A program made the position numbers and the translations under genes. The notes under the pieces are model-generated. The model was not told the origin of the DNA, made no database searches, and worked only from the letters and a program-made list of their open reading frames with translations. Shown piece by piece: positions 16,483 to 24,511 of a stretch of 64,000 nucleotides of DNA. This DNA is from Pararhizobium_B sp963838155 (GTDB taxonomy: Bacteria > Pseudomonadota > Alphaproteobacteria > Rhizobiales > Rhizobiaceae), in contig CAWIQE010000038.1 in NCBI GenBank assembly GCA_963838155.1, forward strand, positions 1 through 64,000. The letters are read 5' to 3'. Numbering within the stretch: position 1 is the first letter of the stretch; every line of letters begins with the position of its first letter.

Positions 16483-16862
16483 GGGTAAGAAAGGTGCACG
16501 GTCCCCCGTGCCCCGCCGACGCCGACAGCCAGGATTGCTTTCCTGCCAACCGGGCCTCGTTTCCGGATGCTTCCTCGGGGAACGCCGGCCCTTTCGCTGC
16601 CACCGGCCTTCGACAGGATTACCTCGAACCTCCTGCCCTTCCCCATTTCCCCGAAATCCGCCGAACTCGACTTCCGAGGGCACCCGTCCCTTGCGAGGCT
16701 CCTCCGAAGCGGACCGATCCCGCCCCGAAGCGCCGTCCCCTGCCCGCATCCGATCGTCTGCAGATCCGCCCGAGCAGCAGGGGCAAGCGCCTTATCGCAC
16801 ATCGCCAATAGAGAATCAATTCCTATTCCGAATTATTTCAAAAGACCGCCGACAAGCACGAC

Positions 16863-16985
16863 CGCCCCGCCATGCGGCGAGCGGCAACGCGAAATCGGTT
16901 TGGGCAGGCGCCCCACGATGCGGCGGGCGACAGCGCGAAATCGGCTCGCGGCGAGCGCCCCGCGATGCAGCGGGTGCAGAAGCGC
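16863..16985. repeat. 46-47 bp tandem repeat, about 2.6 units
   Basis: Units start at 16863, 16909 and 16956. Each begins CGCCCC, then CGATGCGGCGGGCG or a variant, then CAGCGCGAAATCGG (absent from the truncated third). Units one and two differ at several positions, so the array is not new. Confidence 0.65.
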
Positions 16986-17027
16986 GTGGCGACCGATGGG
17001 GCGCCGTGTGGCCCGCCCCACCCTCCA

Positions 17028-17050
17028 ATCTCCCCCCTTGAGGGAGAGAT
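17028..17050. repeat. Short palindrome with ATCTCCC arms
   Basis: ATCTCCC and GGGAGAGAT surround CCCTTGA. It resembles the CTCCCC-TTGAG-GGAGAG blocks found between genes in many Hyphomicrobiales genomes. Located downstream of the exported protein gene that ends at 17088. Confidence 0.4.
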
Positions 17051-17087
17051 CGACCTGAAGCGGGCGCACTGCCGATCGGGCGTAGGA

Positions 17088-18263
17088 TTACGGCGTCGTC
17101 GACGAGGTGGTGGTGACCTCGGTTTCGGTCGGGTCGGAGGTATCCGCCGCGTGCGGGCCGAGTGCCGCCTGGACGTCGCCGATCTTGCCGGAGAGCACGT
17201 CGGCGCTCCAGTCGACGACGTCGGGGTCCACCGTGGTGGAATTGGTCGCCGCCTCGAGCGCATCGACGAGGCCGGCCCTGTTGGTCGGATCGGACAGGTC
17301 GTCGACCGCGGCGTCGGCGGTCGCCACCGACGTCAGCGCATCGAGTTCGGCCTGCTGTTCGGCGGTCCGGTCGGTGAGCGCGGTCAGCGCGTCGATGCGC
17401 CCGTTGACGGCCTCGGGGTCCGTCGTGTCGACGGGAGCGTCGTCGTAATAGGCGCCGAGCGCCGAGTAGGCGTCGAGCGCGGTGGCGAGATCCGTGCGCG
17501 CCTGCGCCTGGCCGAGGACATAGTCCTGGATCGGTGCGAACTTCGGATCCTTGGCGTTGAGATAGGCCATGTAGTTGCGTTGCAGCGAATTCAGCCAGCC
17601 GAGCTTGGCGTGAATGTTCCGGTTCCTGGCGGACGGAACCTCGGTGGGCACGGGGACGTCCTTGTTGTGCAGCGCCGCCTGCTGCCGGTGCGCCAGCGAC
17701 CGGGCATCCCGGCTCGCCACCCCGTGGCCGTGCGCCTGGCCCGATTTTCCGTGACCGACGCCGAAGAGCCCGCCGAGGAAGCCGCCGAAACCCTTCGCAC
17801 CGCCCGAATGGCCGTGCCCGCCGGACTTTCCGTGGGCGACGCCCGAATGGCCGATGCCGTTGCCGCCGGCATTGCCGTGGTCGCCGCCATGGCCGTGGCC
17901 GCCGCCGTTGCCCCCGCCGTTGCCGCCGCCATGTCCGTTGCCGGCGGCGAACGCGGCCGTCCCGGCGAGGGGGCCGGTCGCAGGCAGCACGGCCGGCGCC
18001 ATCGCCAGCGCCACCGCCGATACGGCCACCGCCAGGCTCTTCCTTAGAGCGCTTCCAGGAAAAGTGGACACCGGTTTTCCGTCCGGAAGCGCGTAAAGAC
18101 AATGCGGTAGAGACTGTTCGCGATTCCGTGAAACGCGGACAGGCTCTAGAGCGCTTCCAGGAAAAGTGGAAACCGGTTTTCCGTCCGGAATCGCGTGGAA
18201 ACAACGGGGTAGAGCGTGTCCGCGATTCCGTGAAGCGCGGACACGCTTTGGCGAAACGATCAT
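17088..18263 (-). CDS. Exported Gly/His-rich protein with RIME copies at its 5' end
   Basis: Open frame of 391 residues, family not recognised. The ATG at 18263 has an excellent AGGGAGG site but is followed by about 65 residues encoded by two tandem RIME repeats (such as IPDGKPVSTFPGSAL, occurring twice). Only then comes a signal peptide (RKSLAVAVSAVALAMAPAVL, cleavage near AFA-AG). Next are a long Gly/His/Asn region (GNGHGGGNGGG), a basic patch, and an alanine/aspartate-rich C-terminal helical region (LTDRTAEQQAELDALTSV) ending in TTTSSTTP. A GTG at 18071, created inside the inner RIME copy (GTGTCCACTTTTCC), would give a 327-residue product starting directly with the signal peptide. Which start is used decides whether it is exported. 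Confidence 0.6.
   Translation of the reverse strand: MIVSPKRVRASRNRGHALPRCFHAIPDGKPVSTFPGSALEPVRVSRNREQSLPHCLYALPDGKPVSTFPGSALRKSLAVAVSAVALAMAPAVLPATGPLAGTAAFAAGNGHGGGNGGGNGGGHGHGGDHGNAGGNGIGHSGVAHGKSGGHGHSGGAKGFGGFLGGLFGVGHGKSGQAHGHGVASRDARSLAHRQQAALHNKDVPVPTEVPSARNRNIHAKLGWLNSLQRNYMAYLNAKDPKFAPIQDYVLGQAQARTDLATALDAYSALGAYYDDAPVDTTDPEAVNGRIDALTALTDRTAEQQAELDALTSVATADAAVDDLSDPTNRAGLVDALEAATNSTTVDPDVVDWSADVLSGKIGDVQAALGPHAADTSDPTETEVTTTSSTTP
18046..18147 (+). repeat. RIME-type palindromic repeat, first of a tandem pair
   Basis: AGAGCGCTTCCAGGAAAAGT, then CACCGGTTTTCCGTCCGGAA and GCGCGTAAAGACAATG form the first palindrome; GACTGTTCGCG...CGCGGACAGGCTC the second. Directly abuts the copy at 18147. 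It lies within the open frame of the exported protein gene on the other strand. Confidence 0.9.
18147..18247 (+). repeat. RIME-type palindromic repeat, second of a tandem pair
   Basis: TAGAGCGCTTCCAGGAAAAG, AAACCGGTTTTCCGTCCGGA, then GAGCGTGTCCGCGATTCCGT and GAAGCGCGGACACGCT. Very similar to the copy at 18046, except for ATCGCGTGGAAACAACGGGG in the linker. Ends 14 bases inside the start of the exported protein gene. Confidence 0.9.
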
Positions 18264-18433
18264 TGCAGCCTCCCTGTCGGCGATTCGTCGCGGTAGCCTA
18301 GCCGACGGATGGCCGTCCGCCAGTAAAATTCGGTTGCAGCGCATCACGGAACCCCGCCGAACGGACCGCTTTTCGGTCCCGTCCTTAACGAATGTCGAAC
18401 GGATTGCGCCGAATGCCCCCGACCGGGCTCCCG

Positions 18434-19657
18434 TCAGCCGGGCAGCGACCGGGCACCGACGTGAAGCGCCCGCCCCGCGCCCAGCCCGAAGCCCGCCAGA
18501 AGGACCCCGAGCGCGGCGAACAGCGCGGCGGAGGCGAGGAAATCGCCGGTCACCCCGCGCAGCACCCCAACGATCAGCGGCCCGACAGAGGCGAGCAGGT
18601 AGCCGACGCCCTGGGCCATGCCCGACAGATGCGACGCCACGTGGCTGTCGGGCGACCTCAGGACGATCATGGTGATGGCGACGGCGATGAGCCCGCCCTG
18701 CCCGAGCCCCTGGACGACCGCCAGCGGCCAGACGAGCCAGAGCGGCGCGACGACGAACGCCGAAAGCGCCCCGCCCGCGCAGGCGGCCAGGAGCACGTTC
18801 ACCCCGCGCTGGTCCCGGCAGCGCGATGCCACGGCAGGCGTCACCAGGCAGGACGCGACCTGCACGAGGACGTCCGCCGACACCACCGCGCCCGACGTCA
18901 CCGCATCGAGGCCGCGCGCCCGAAGGATCGGCGCCAGCCAGCCGAAGACGCAGTAGGCGAGCGACGACTGCAGGCCCATGAACAGCGTGACCTGCCAGGC
19001 GAGCGGATCCCGCCACAGCCCGACGATCCGCACCCGCACCCGCTTCGCCCGCGCGCGGCCGCCGCCGAGCTGCGGAAACCACACCGCCGCGGCGACCGCC
19101 GCCGGCAGCGCCCAGGCCGCGAGCGCCGCCGCCCACGAGTGGCCGAAGACGCCCTCGAGCGGGACCGTGATGCCGGCCGCCAGCGCCGCGCCCCCGCAGA
19201 GCGCCATGGTGTAGAGCCCCGTCATCAGCGCCACGCGGTCCGGGAAGTCCCGCTTCACCAGGCCCGGCAAAAGCACGTTGCCGACCGCGATGGAGGCTCC
19301 CGCCAGCGTCTGCCCCAGGAACAGCGGCCACGTCCCGAGACCGCGGATCGCCGTGCCGAAGGCGAGCACCGCGAGCAGCCCCATGAGGGTCCGTTCCGTC
19401 CCGATGCGCTGCGAAAGCCAGGGCGCGGCCGGCGCGAACAGCCCCAGGCAGGCGACCGGCAGCGTCGTCAGCACCCCGGCGGCGAAGTCGGACAGCCCGC
19501 TCGACGACAGGATCTCGGGCAGCAGCACGGAAACGCTGGAAAAGACCGGCCGGAGATTGAACGCCACCAGGACCAGCCCGAGGCCGAGCAGCAGCCGTCC
19601 GCCCCCCGCGGCCGCCGCCCCGGCGGGACCGCCCTGCACCTGCCGATTGCCTGTCAT
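18434..19657 (-). CDS. MFS transporter, CynX/NimT type
   Basis: Predicted 407-residue membrane protein with about twelve helices. The N-terminal GLVLVAFNLRPVFSSVSVLL and the FNLRP motif are typical of the CynX/NimT (cyanate/nitroimidazole) branch of the major facilitator superfamily. Substrate is unknown; no cyanase gene is nearby. It lies 46 bases after a membrane protein gene on the same strand and may be the last gene of a hupE-like operon. Confidence 0.88.
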   Translation of the reverse strand: MTGNRQVQGGPAGAAAAGGGRLLLGLGLVLVAFNLRPVFSSVSVLLPEILSSSGLSDFAAGVLTTLPVACLGLFAPAAPWLSQRIGTERTLMGLLAVLAFGTAIRGLGTWPLFLGQTLAGASIAVGNVLLPGLVKRDFPDRVALMTGLYTMALCGGAALAAGITVPLEGVFGHSWAAALAAWALPAAVAAAVWFPQLGGGRARAKRVRVRIVGLWRDPLAWQVTLFMGLQSSLAYCVFGWLAPILRARGLDAVTSGAVVSADVLVQVASCLVTPAVASRCRDQRGVNVLLAACAGGALSAFVVAPLWLVWPLAVVQGLGQGGLIAVAITMIVLRSPDSHVASHLSGMAQGVGYLLASVGPLIVGVLRGVTGDFLASAALFAALGVLLAGFGLGAGRALHVGARSLPG

Positions 19658-19703
19658 GAGACGTCCGCTCCTTGCCGGTTTCCGGTCCTGCCCGCCATCC
19701 GCT

Positions 19704-20447
19704 CTATTTCGCCGGCATCGGAATGACGGCGAAGGCGAAGATGAGCAGTTCGATGGCCACCAGCCAGCTTCCGAGGATCCGCCCGGCGACGGTCAGCCAC
19801 GGCCGCCTGAACTGCCTGAGCAGGAAGGCCGGCGCCACCAGGATCCACACAGCTGCGACGACGCCGCCGAGCGAGAACGCGTTGAGGTCGTAGGCAAAGT
19901 CCTGGAGCCCGACGAAGAGCGAAATGTCGAAGGCGAGAAGCACCGCGAGACAGAGGGCCGCCCCGTGCCGCAACGGCCGCGGCAGCCAGAGCGCCACCCC
20001 GGAGAAGCCGACCGCGACAGGCGTCACGAGGTAGATCCGCTCGTCCAGGCCGAACCGCAGGAACATCTGCCAGAGACCCACGAAATCCGCGAGGAAGCCG
20101 AGGAGCGCCGCGACGAAGACCGCGCACACGGCGAAGAACTGCCGGTTCGTTTCGAGGCCGGCGCACAGCACGCCGAAGCCGAGGATCGCCAGCGCCACGT
20201 CGTAGACGGTGAAGGTGAAGAGGAAGCCGAGCTCGGCGAAGGAATAGATGTGCGGAACCGTCTGCGACGCGAGCACGGCCACCGGCCCCGCCAGGAAAAG
20301 CGCCGCGGCGGCCGGGAACCGGCGCGCATCCGGCTCCAGCCAGCGCCGCAACGGCGACGGCCTCGGCGCCTCCACGGTCCGCACCGTCGTCCCGGACGCA
20401 TCCCGCCCGGTATTCGCCTTCCTGCGCTTCGACCGGCTGACGGGCAT
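19704..20447 (-). CDS. Hypothetical membrane protein linked to hupE-like gene
   Basis: Predicted 247-residue integral membrane protein with about seven helices after a basic N-terminus (MPVSRSKRRKANTGRDASG). No family recognised. The start is three bases after the stop of the HupE-like gene, so the two are translationally coupled. It could assist that protein in metal transport or be an independent membrane protein; nothing in its sequence decides this. Confidence 0.75.
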   Translation of the reverse strand: MPVSRSKRRKANTGRDASGTTVRTVEAPRPSPLRRWLEPDARRFPAAAALFLAGPVAVLASQTVPHIYSFAELGFLFTFTVYDVALAILGFGVLCAGLETNRQFFAVCAVFVAALLGFLADFVGLWQMFLRFGLDERIYLVTPVAVGFSGVALWLPRPLRHGAALCLAVLLAFDISLFVGLQDFAYDLNAFSLGGVVAAVWILVAPAFLLRQFRRPWLTVAGRILGSWLVAIELLIFAFAVIPMPAK

Positions 20448-20450
20448 CGC

Positions 20451-21080
20451 TCACCCCGCCGCCACGATCAGGTAGTAGACGCCGGCGAGCGCGACGAGAC
20501 CGCCGAGCAGCCGCGAGACCAGCCCGCCATAGAGGCGCCCGACGAGAAGCCCCACCGCGATGCCCGCAACGTGGATCAGGCCGGTCGAGACGACGAAGCC
20601 GACGGAATAGGCGGCCGGATCGGCGGCCTGCGGCAGCTCGACGCCGTGGGCGTAGCCGTGGAAGACGGCGAAGACCGCGACGATCGCCACCGCAAGCCAC
20701 TCCGGCGCCTTCCATTCCGCCGCGATGGCGCCGCCGAGCACGAGGATCGACAGCGCGATCCCCGTCCCGATGCCGGGAATGGCGACGCCGGCGATGCCGA
20801 GGACGCCGCCGACGCACATGATGAGCGGGAAGGTCACCGGCAGCGACCAGACCGCACGGCCGCCCATCTGCGCACCCCAAAGGCCCACCGAGAACATCGC
20901 CAGGAGATGGTCCGGCCCCGACAGCGGATGCTCGAAACCGCTGGCGAAACCGCCCATCGGCCCGTTGAGCACATGCGCCTCGGCGAGCCCAGTCCCGGCC
21001 GCCAGCAATCCGACGGCAAGACCGCCGGCGACCGGCAATCGGGAAAGCGGACCGTCGGGGCGGCGGCAGGCGGACCTCAT
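20451..21080 (-). CDS. HupE/UreJ family membrane protein
   Basis: Predicted 209-residue membrane protein. After a signal-like N-terminal helix (PVAGGLAVGLLAAGTGLAEA) it shows the HupE/UreJ signature HPLSGPDHLLAMFSVGLWGA and a second histidine motif FHGYAHGVELP. HupE and UreJ act as nickel (or cobalt) permeases beside hydrogenases and ureases. No hydrogenase, urease or cobalamin gene is in the window, so the metal cannot be named. The ATG at 21080 is chosen over 21146 because it starts the hydrophobic leader. First gene of a minus-strand operon with the next two genes. Confidence 0.88.
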   Translation of the reverse strand: MRSACRRPDGPLSRLPVAGGLAVGLLAAGTGLAEAHVLNGPMGGFASGFEHPLSGPDHLLAMFSVGLWGAQMGGRAVWSLPVTFPLIMCVGGVLGIAGVAIPGIGTGIALSILVLGGAIAAEWKAPEWLAVAIVAVFAVFHGYAHGVELPQAADPAAYSVGFVVSTGLIHVAGIAVGLLVGRLYGGLVSRLLGGLVALAGVYYLIVAAG

Positions 21081-21148
21081 GCGCAACACTCTCGAATCGT
21101 GCCGGAAGAACGCCGAAGGGATAACCCGCGGGAAGCCCGACGGCAAAC

Positions 21149-21190
21149 ACCAGGAAAAGCGGGAACCGGTTTTCCGTCCGGAATTTCGAA
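21149..21190 (+). repeat. Partial RIME-type repeat
   Basis: Only the first palindrome remains: CCAGGAAAAGCGGGAACCGG followed by TTTTCCGTCCGGAATTTCG. Lies between the hupE-like gene and the lytic transglycosylase. Confidence 0.75.
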
Positions 21191-21239
21191 AATCGCCTGT
21201 CGGGGAACCGATCGGGAAGCCCGGGCGAACCGAACGGGT

Positions 21240-21710
21240 CTAGCGCAGGCCCGCCTCCTCCAGGAGCCCCATGCGCTTGGCCCGGTAATAGTAGCCGCTG
21301 CGGTAATAGGCCATCGCGCGCGCCGCGTCGCCGCGCGAGACGAGATAGGCGCCGCGCAGATATTTCACGCCGTAGTCGAGGTTCGTCTCCGCGTCGAGCA
21401 GGCCGCGCGCCGGTCCCCTGTAGCCCATGGTCCGGGCGGTGGCGGCCTTGATCTGCATCAGGCCCCAATTGCCCCGGTGCCGGCTCTTCGGATCGAAGCC
21501 GCTCTCCCGCGCGACGACGGCCCGCACGAGACCGGCCGGCACCCCGTATTTCGCGGCATAGGTCTCGATGAGCGCGTCGATCCGCCGGTCGCCCGCCGGA
21601 GCGACGGAAGCGACCGCCTTGGGGGCGGATTGGTCCGCCGCCACGCAGCCCGCCGCGAAGGGCGTCAGGAGGCACAGGGCAACGCTCGCTGTCCGCAGGT
21701 GTAGGCGCAT
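21240..21710 (-). CDS. Lipoprotein lytic transglycosylase (SLT domain)
   Basis: Predicted 156-residue lipoprotein: lipobox FAAGC at about residues 18-22 after the leader MRLHLRTASVALCLLTP. The small SLT domain has the catalytic glutamate in VVARESGFDP, followed by GNWGLMQIKAATARTMGY and NLDYGVKYLRGAY, with alternating YYRSGYY at the end. Such enzymes cleave the glycan strands of peptidoglycan in the periplasm. Short but complete. Divergent from greA. Confidence 0.9.
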   Translation of the reverse strand: MRLHLRTASVALCLLTPFAAGCVAADQSAPKAVASVAPAGDRRIDALIETYAAKYGVPAGLVRAVVARESGFDPKSRHRGNWGLMQIKAATARTMGYRGPARGLLDAETNLDYGVKYLRGAYLVSRGDAARAMAYYRSGYYYRAKRMGLLEEAGLR

Positions 21711-21931
21711 CTTCTTCCGGCTCCGGTCGTCGTCGATGCGCCTAGTGGTGCGATTGGCTGACTGGGTCAGACCACTAGCAAGGCCAGCCGGCGGCAATGT
21801 GGCGGCCGGGTGGCAAGGGGCCGGCAACCGGGCGGCGGCGGCCCGGAACCTGCCTCGAAGGCGCTCACAAATGCGGACGCCACTCTTACAAATCCGATTC
21901 AATTGAACTACATTGATCGACTGAACGTTCG

Positions 21932-21970
21932 ACGGTGCCGGCGTTTCGCGCCGGCGACCGTTTTCTTTTT
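21932..21970 (+). terminator. Terminator-like hairpin in the greA leader
   Basis: ACGGTGCCGGCG (21932-21943) pairs with CGCCGGC-GACCGT (21948-21961) and is followed by TTTTCTTTTT. It lies about 55 bases before the greA start on the same strand, with a possible promoter upstream (CTTACA at 21885, TACATT at 21909, spacing 18). Early termination here would yield a short leader RNA, as for E. coli greA (GraL). Confidence 0.65.
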
Positions 21971-22024
21971 GTCTTCGGCACATCGAAAGAAGTCCGGGCT
22001 GAAGATCCGACAGAGGATGACGAC

Positions 22025-22501
22025 ATGGTAGAGAAGGTGCCCATGACCCAGGGCGGGTTCAAGAAGCTGCAGGACGAACTGCGCTGGCGCCAGCAGGAGG
22101 AACGGCCTCGCATCATCGACGCCATCTCGGAGGCGCGCTCGCACGGCGACCTCTCCGAAAACGCCGAGTACCACGCGGCCAAGGAAGCGCAGAGCCACAA
22201 CGAAGGCAGGATCACCGAGGTCGAGGACCTCATCGCCCGCGCCGAGGTGATCGACGTTTCCAAGATGTCCGGCGACACGATCAAGTTCGGCGCCAGGGTC
22301 CGCCTCGTGGACGAGGACACGGACGAGGAGAAGACCTACCAGATCGTCGGCGACCAGGAGGCCGACGTGAAGGAAGGCCGCATCTCGGTGTCCTCGCCCA
22401 TCGCGCGGGCCATGATCGGCAAGGCCGTCGGCGACTCGATCGAAGTGGTCGCTCCGGGCGGCTCGAAAGCCTACGAGATCCTCGGCGTCGACTGGGGGTA
22501 G
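22025..22501 (+). CDS. greA: Transcription elongation factor GreA
   Basis: Predicted 158-residue factor that rescues arrested RNA polymerase by stimulating transcript cleavage. The coiled-coil N-terminus carries the acidic tip motif (ISEARSHGDLSENAEYHAAKE), and the C-terminal FKBP-like domain contains VSSPIARAMIGKAVGD and ends EILGVDW. The ATG at 22025 has GAGG eight bases before it. The LPS gene lpsB starts six bases after its stop, so the two are probably co-transcribed. Confidence 0.97.
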   Translation: MVEKVPMTQGGFKKLQDELRWRQQEERPRIIDAISEARSHGDLSENAEYHAAKEAQSHNEGRITEVEDLIARAEVIDVSKMSGDTIKFGARVRLVDEDTDEEKTYQIVGDQEADVKEGRISVSSPIARAMIGKAVGDSIEVVAPGGSKAYEILGVDWG

Positions 22502-22507
22502 GCTCGC

Positions 22508-23569
22508 ATGTCCTCGGCCGGGCCGCTCAGGGACATCGACGTCATAGCCCCGCATTTCAAGAGACGGCTCTCCGGCGTCACCTCGACGGTGGTGCAGCTC
22601 GTGCCGGCGCTCAGCGCCTCGGGCGTGCGCATCGCCGTGCTCGGCCCCGGCCTGCCTCCGGCCTTTCCGCACCTCGCCTGGTGGCAGCTCGCCGGCCTGT
22701 GGCGGCGGCCGGCGAGCGGAGGCCGCCGCGTCTGGCACGCCCGGCGCAACGTCGAGATGCTGGCCGGCATCGTGCTGCGCGACATCTTGCGCATGCCGCT
22801 CGGCCTCCTCTTCACCTCGGCCGCCCAGCGCCGCCACAAGCCGTTCACCCGGTGGATGATCGCCCGCATGGATCGCGTCGTGGCGACGAGCCGCCGCTCC
22901 GCCTCCTTTCTCCGTGTCCCCGCCGAGGTCGTCATGCACGGCATCGACACGCAGGCCTTCGCGCGTAAGGAATGCCCGCCCTCCGCCGCCGGGGACCATG
23001 TGATCGGCTGCACCGGGCGCATCCGCCACCAGAAGGGCACCGACCTCTTCGTCGAGGCGATGATCGCCCTACTGCCGGACTATCCGGCCTGGTCGGCGGT
23101 CGTCACCGGCCGCGTGACGGCCGAGCATCGCGCCTTCGCCGACGATCTCAAGCGGCGGATACAAGCCGCCGGCCTGCAGGAGCGCATCCGCTTCGTCGGC
23201 GAGGTCGACGACATCCGGCCATGGTACCGCAGGATGACCCTCCTCGTCGCGCCGTCGCGCAACGAGGGCTTCGGCCTCACCCCGCTCGAGGCCATGGCGT
23301 CGGGTACCGCCGCCGTCGCCTCCGATGCCGGCGCCTATGCCGAAATGATCCTGGAGGGAGAGACCGGAGCGGTCGTCCCGGCCGGCGACGCGCAGGCCCT
23401 CTGCGCGGCCATCCGCCCCTACCTCGCCGACCCCGCGCGCGCACTCGCCCACGGCCGGCGCGCGGCCGGGCACGTGCGCGAGCGGTTCGCGCTGGAGAAG
23501 GAGGCCTCCGCGCTCGCCGCCATCTACCGCGACATGGCCTCCGGCACGGCGGCGGGGGACAGGCCGTGA
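22508..23569 (+). CDS. lpsB: LPS core glycosyltransferase LpsB/LpcC family (GT4)
   Basis: Predicted 353-residue GT4 enzyme, a relative of rhizobial LpsB/LpcC, the mannosyltransferase that adds mannose to the inner Kdo of the LPS core at the cytoplasmic face. Family features: the N-terminal DIDVIAPHFKRRLSGVTST, the donor-site region IGCTGRIRHQKGTDLFVEAM, and the retaining GT4 motif VAPSRNEGFGLTPLEAMASG. Placement right after greA and before lpsE/lpsD copies the S. meliloti lps core cluster, and the name rests on that. Its stop overlaps the GTG start of the next gene. Confidence 0.9.
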   Translation: MSSAGPLRDIDVIAPHFKRRLSGVTSTVVQLVPALSASGVRIAVLGPGLPPAFPHLAWWQLAGLWRRPASGGRRVWHARRNVEMLAGIVLRDILRMPLGLLFTSAAQRRHKPFTRWMIARMDRVVATSRRSASFLRVPAEVVMHGIDTQAFARKECPPSAAGDHVIGCTGRIRHQKGTDLFVEAMIALLPDYPAWSAVVTGRVTAEHRAFADDLKRRIQAAGLQERIRFVGEVDDIRPWYRRMTLLVAPSRNEGFGLTPLEAMASGTAAVASDAGAYAEMILEGETGAVVPAGDAQALCAAIRPYLADPARALAHGRRAAGHVRERFALEKEASALAAIYRDMASGTAAGDRP

Positions 23570-24504
23570 GCCCGGCGAGCGCCATCGTCGTCGCGCGCGA
23601 CAACAAATACGGCCTCACCACGGACGTTGAGATCCTCAAGCGGGCCCTCGAGACGCGGTCCGTCGAGGTGCGGGTCGAACTGCCGCGCGGCCGCCGGTGG
23701 ATCGAGCGCCTCCGCGCCCGCCCCGTGGCGGACTGCGTCTTCCATCTCGAACGGGTCTTCCCCGGATGGATCTCCGCCGGCCGAAGCAACTTCCTCCTCC
23801 CCAACCAGGAGCGCTTCCCCGTCCGCCATCTGCGCCGCCTGCGCATGATCGACGCCGTTCTGGCCAAGAGCCGGCATGCCGAGGACATCTTCGCCCGCCT
23901 GGGATGCGACAGCCGTTTCGTCGGCTTCGCCTCGCCGGACCGCTATTCCCCCGACGTCGGAAAGGACTGGAACCGTTTCCTTCACGTGGCGGGGGCGAGC
24001 ACCCTCAAGGGCACCGAGGACCTGCTCGCGCTCTGGGCGAAGAACCCGCACTGGCCCGAACTCGTGCTCGTCCAGAAGGCCGACAACGCCCCCGGCACGG
24101 TGCCGCGGAACGTCCGCCTCGTCTCCGGCCGCCCCGGCGACGACGACTTGCGGCACCTGCAGAACGCCTGCGGCATCCATCTCTGCCCCTCGCGGGCGGA
24201 GGGGTGGGGGCACTACATCCTCGAAGGCATGATCTGCGCCGCCCTCGTCGTGACCTCGGACGCGCCGCCCATGAACGAGCATCTCGACGAAACGACCGGC
24301 CGCCTGGTCAGGTGCGGCCGCGGCGAACCGCGCCACCTGGGCTTCACCTATCGCGTGGACCCGCAGGCACTCGCCGAATGCATCGAGACGCTCGTGAGGA
24401 TGCCGGCCGACGAGAAGGCGCAGATCGGCGCGCGCGCCCGCCAGGCCGCCGTCGCGCTGCCCGACGCCTTCGCCGACAGGCTGGCCGCCGCGTGCGGCCT
24501 GTGA
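23566..24504 (+). CDS. lpsE: LPS core glycosyltransferase LpsE-like
   Basis: Predicted 312-residue protein starting at a GTG that overlaps the lpsB stop (GTGA). It has a GT4-like C-terminal half (FLHVAGASTLKGTEDLLALW, CPSRAEGWGHYILEGMICAA) and a shorter N-terminal half. SRAEGWGHYILE is the nucleotide-sugar motif. The S. meliloti cluster has lpsE at this place, so it likely adds a further core sugar. Acceptor and donor cannot be read from the sequence. Confidence 0.82.
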   Translation: MSPASAIVVARDNKYGLTTDVEILKRALETRSVEVRVELPRGRRWIERLRARPVADCVFHLERVFPGWISAGRSNFLLPNQERFPVRHLRRLRMIDAVLAKSRHAEDIFARLGCDSRFVGFASPDRYSPDVGKDWNRFLHVAGASTLKGTEDLLALWAKNPHWPELVLVQKADNAPGTVPRNVRLVSGRPGDDDLRHLQNACGIHLCPSRAEGWGHYILEGMICAALVVTSDAPPMNEHLDETTGRLVRCGRGEPRHLGFTYRVDPQALAECIETLVRMPADEKAQIGARARQAAVALPDAFADRLAAACGL

Positions 24505-24511
24505 CCTCCCG

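Larger units (their letters stand above)
16483..17087. other. Gap of about 600 bp without a recognised gene
   Basis: The first part (to about 16860) is GC-rich with only short overlapping frames and one AT-rich patch at 16808-16845. The remainder consists of a 46-bp tandem repeat (16863-16985) and a short palindrome (17028-17050). No coding region can be supported. Confidence 0.5.

Noticed and set aside
12872..16603. Very long open frame antisense to carB
   Set aside because: High GC leaves long frames open on the opposite strand. The protein is low-complexity (Arg, Gly, Ala, Asp-rich) and carB is unmistakable.
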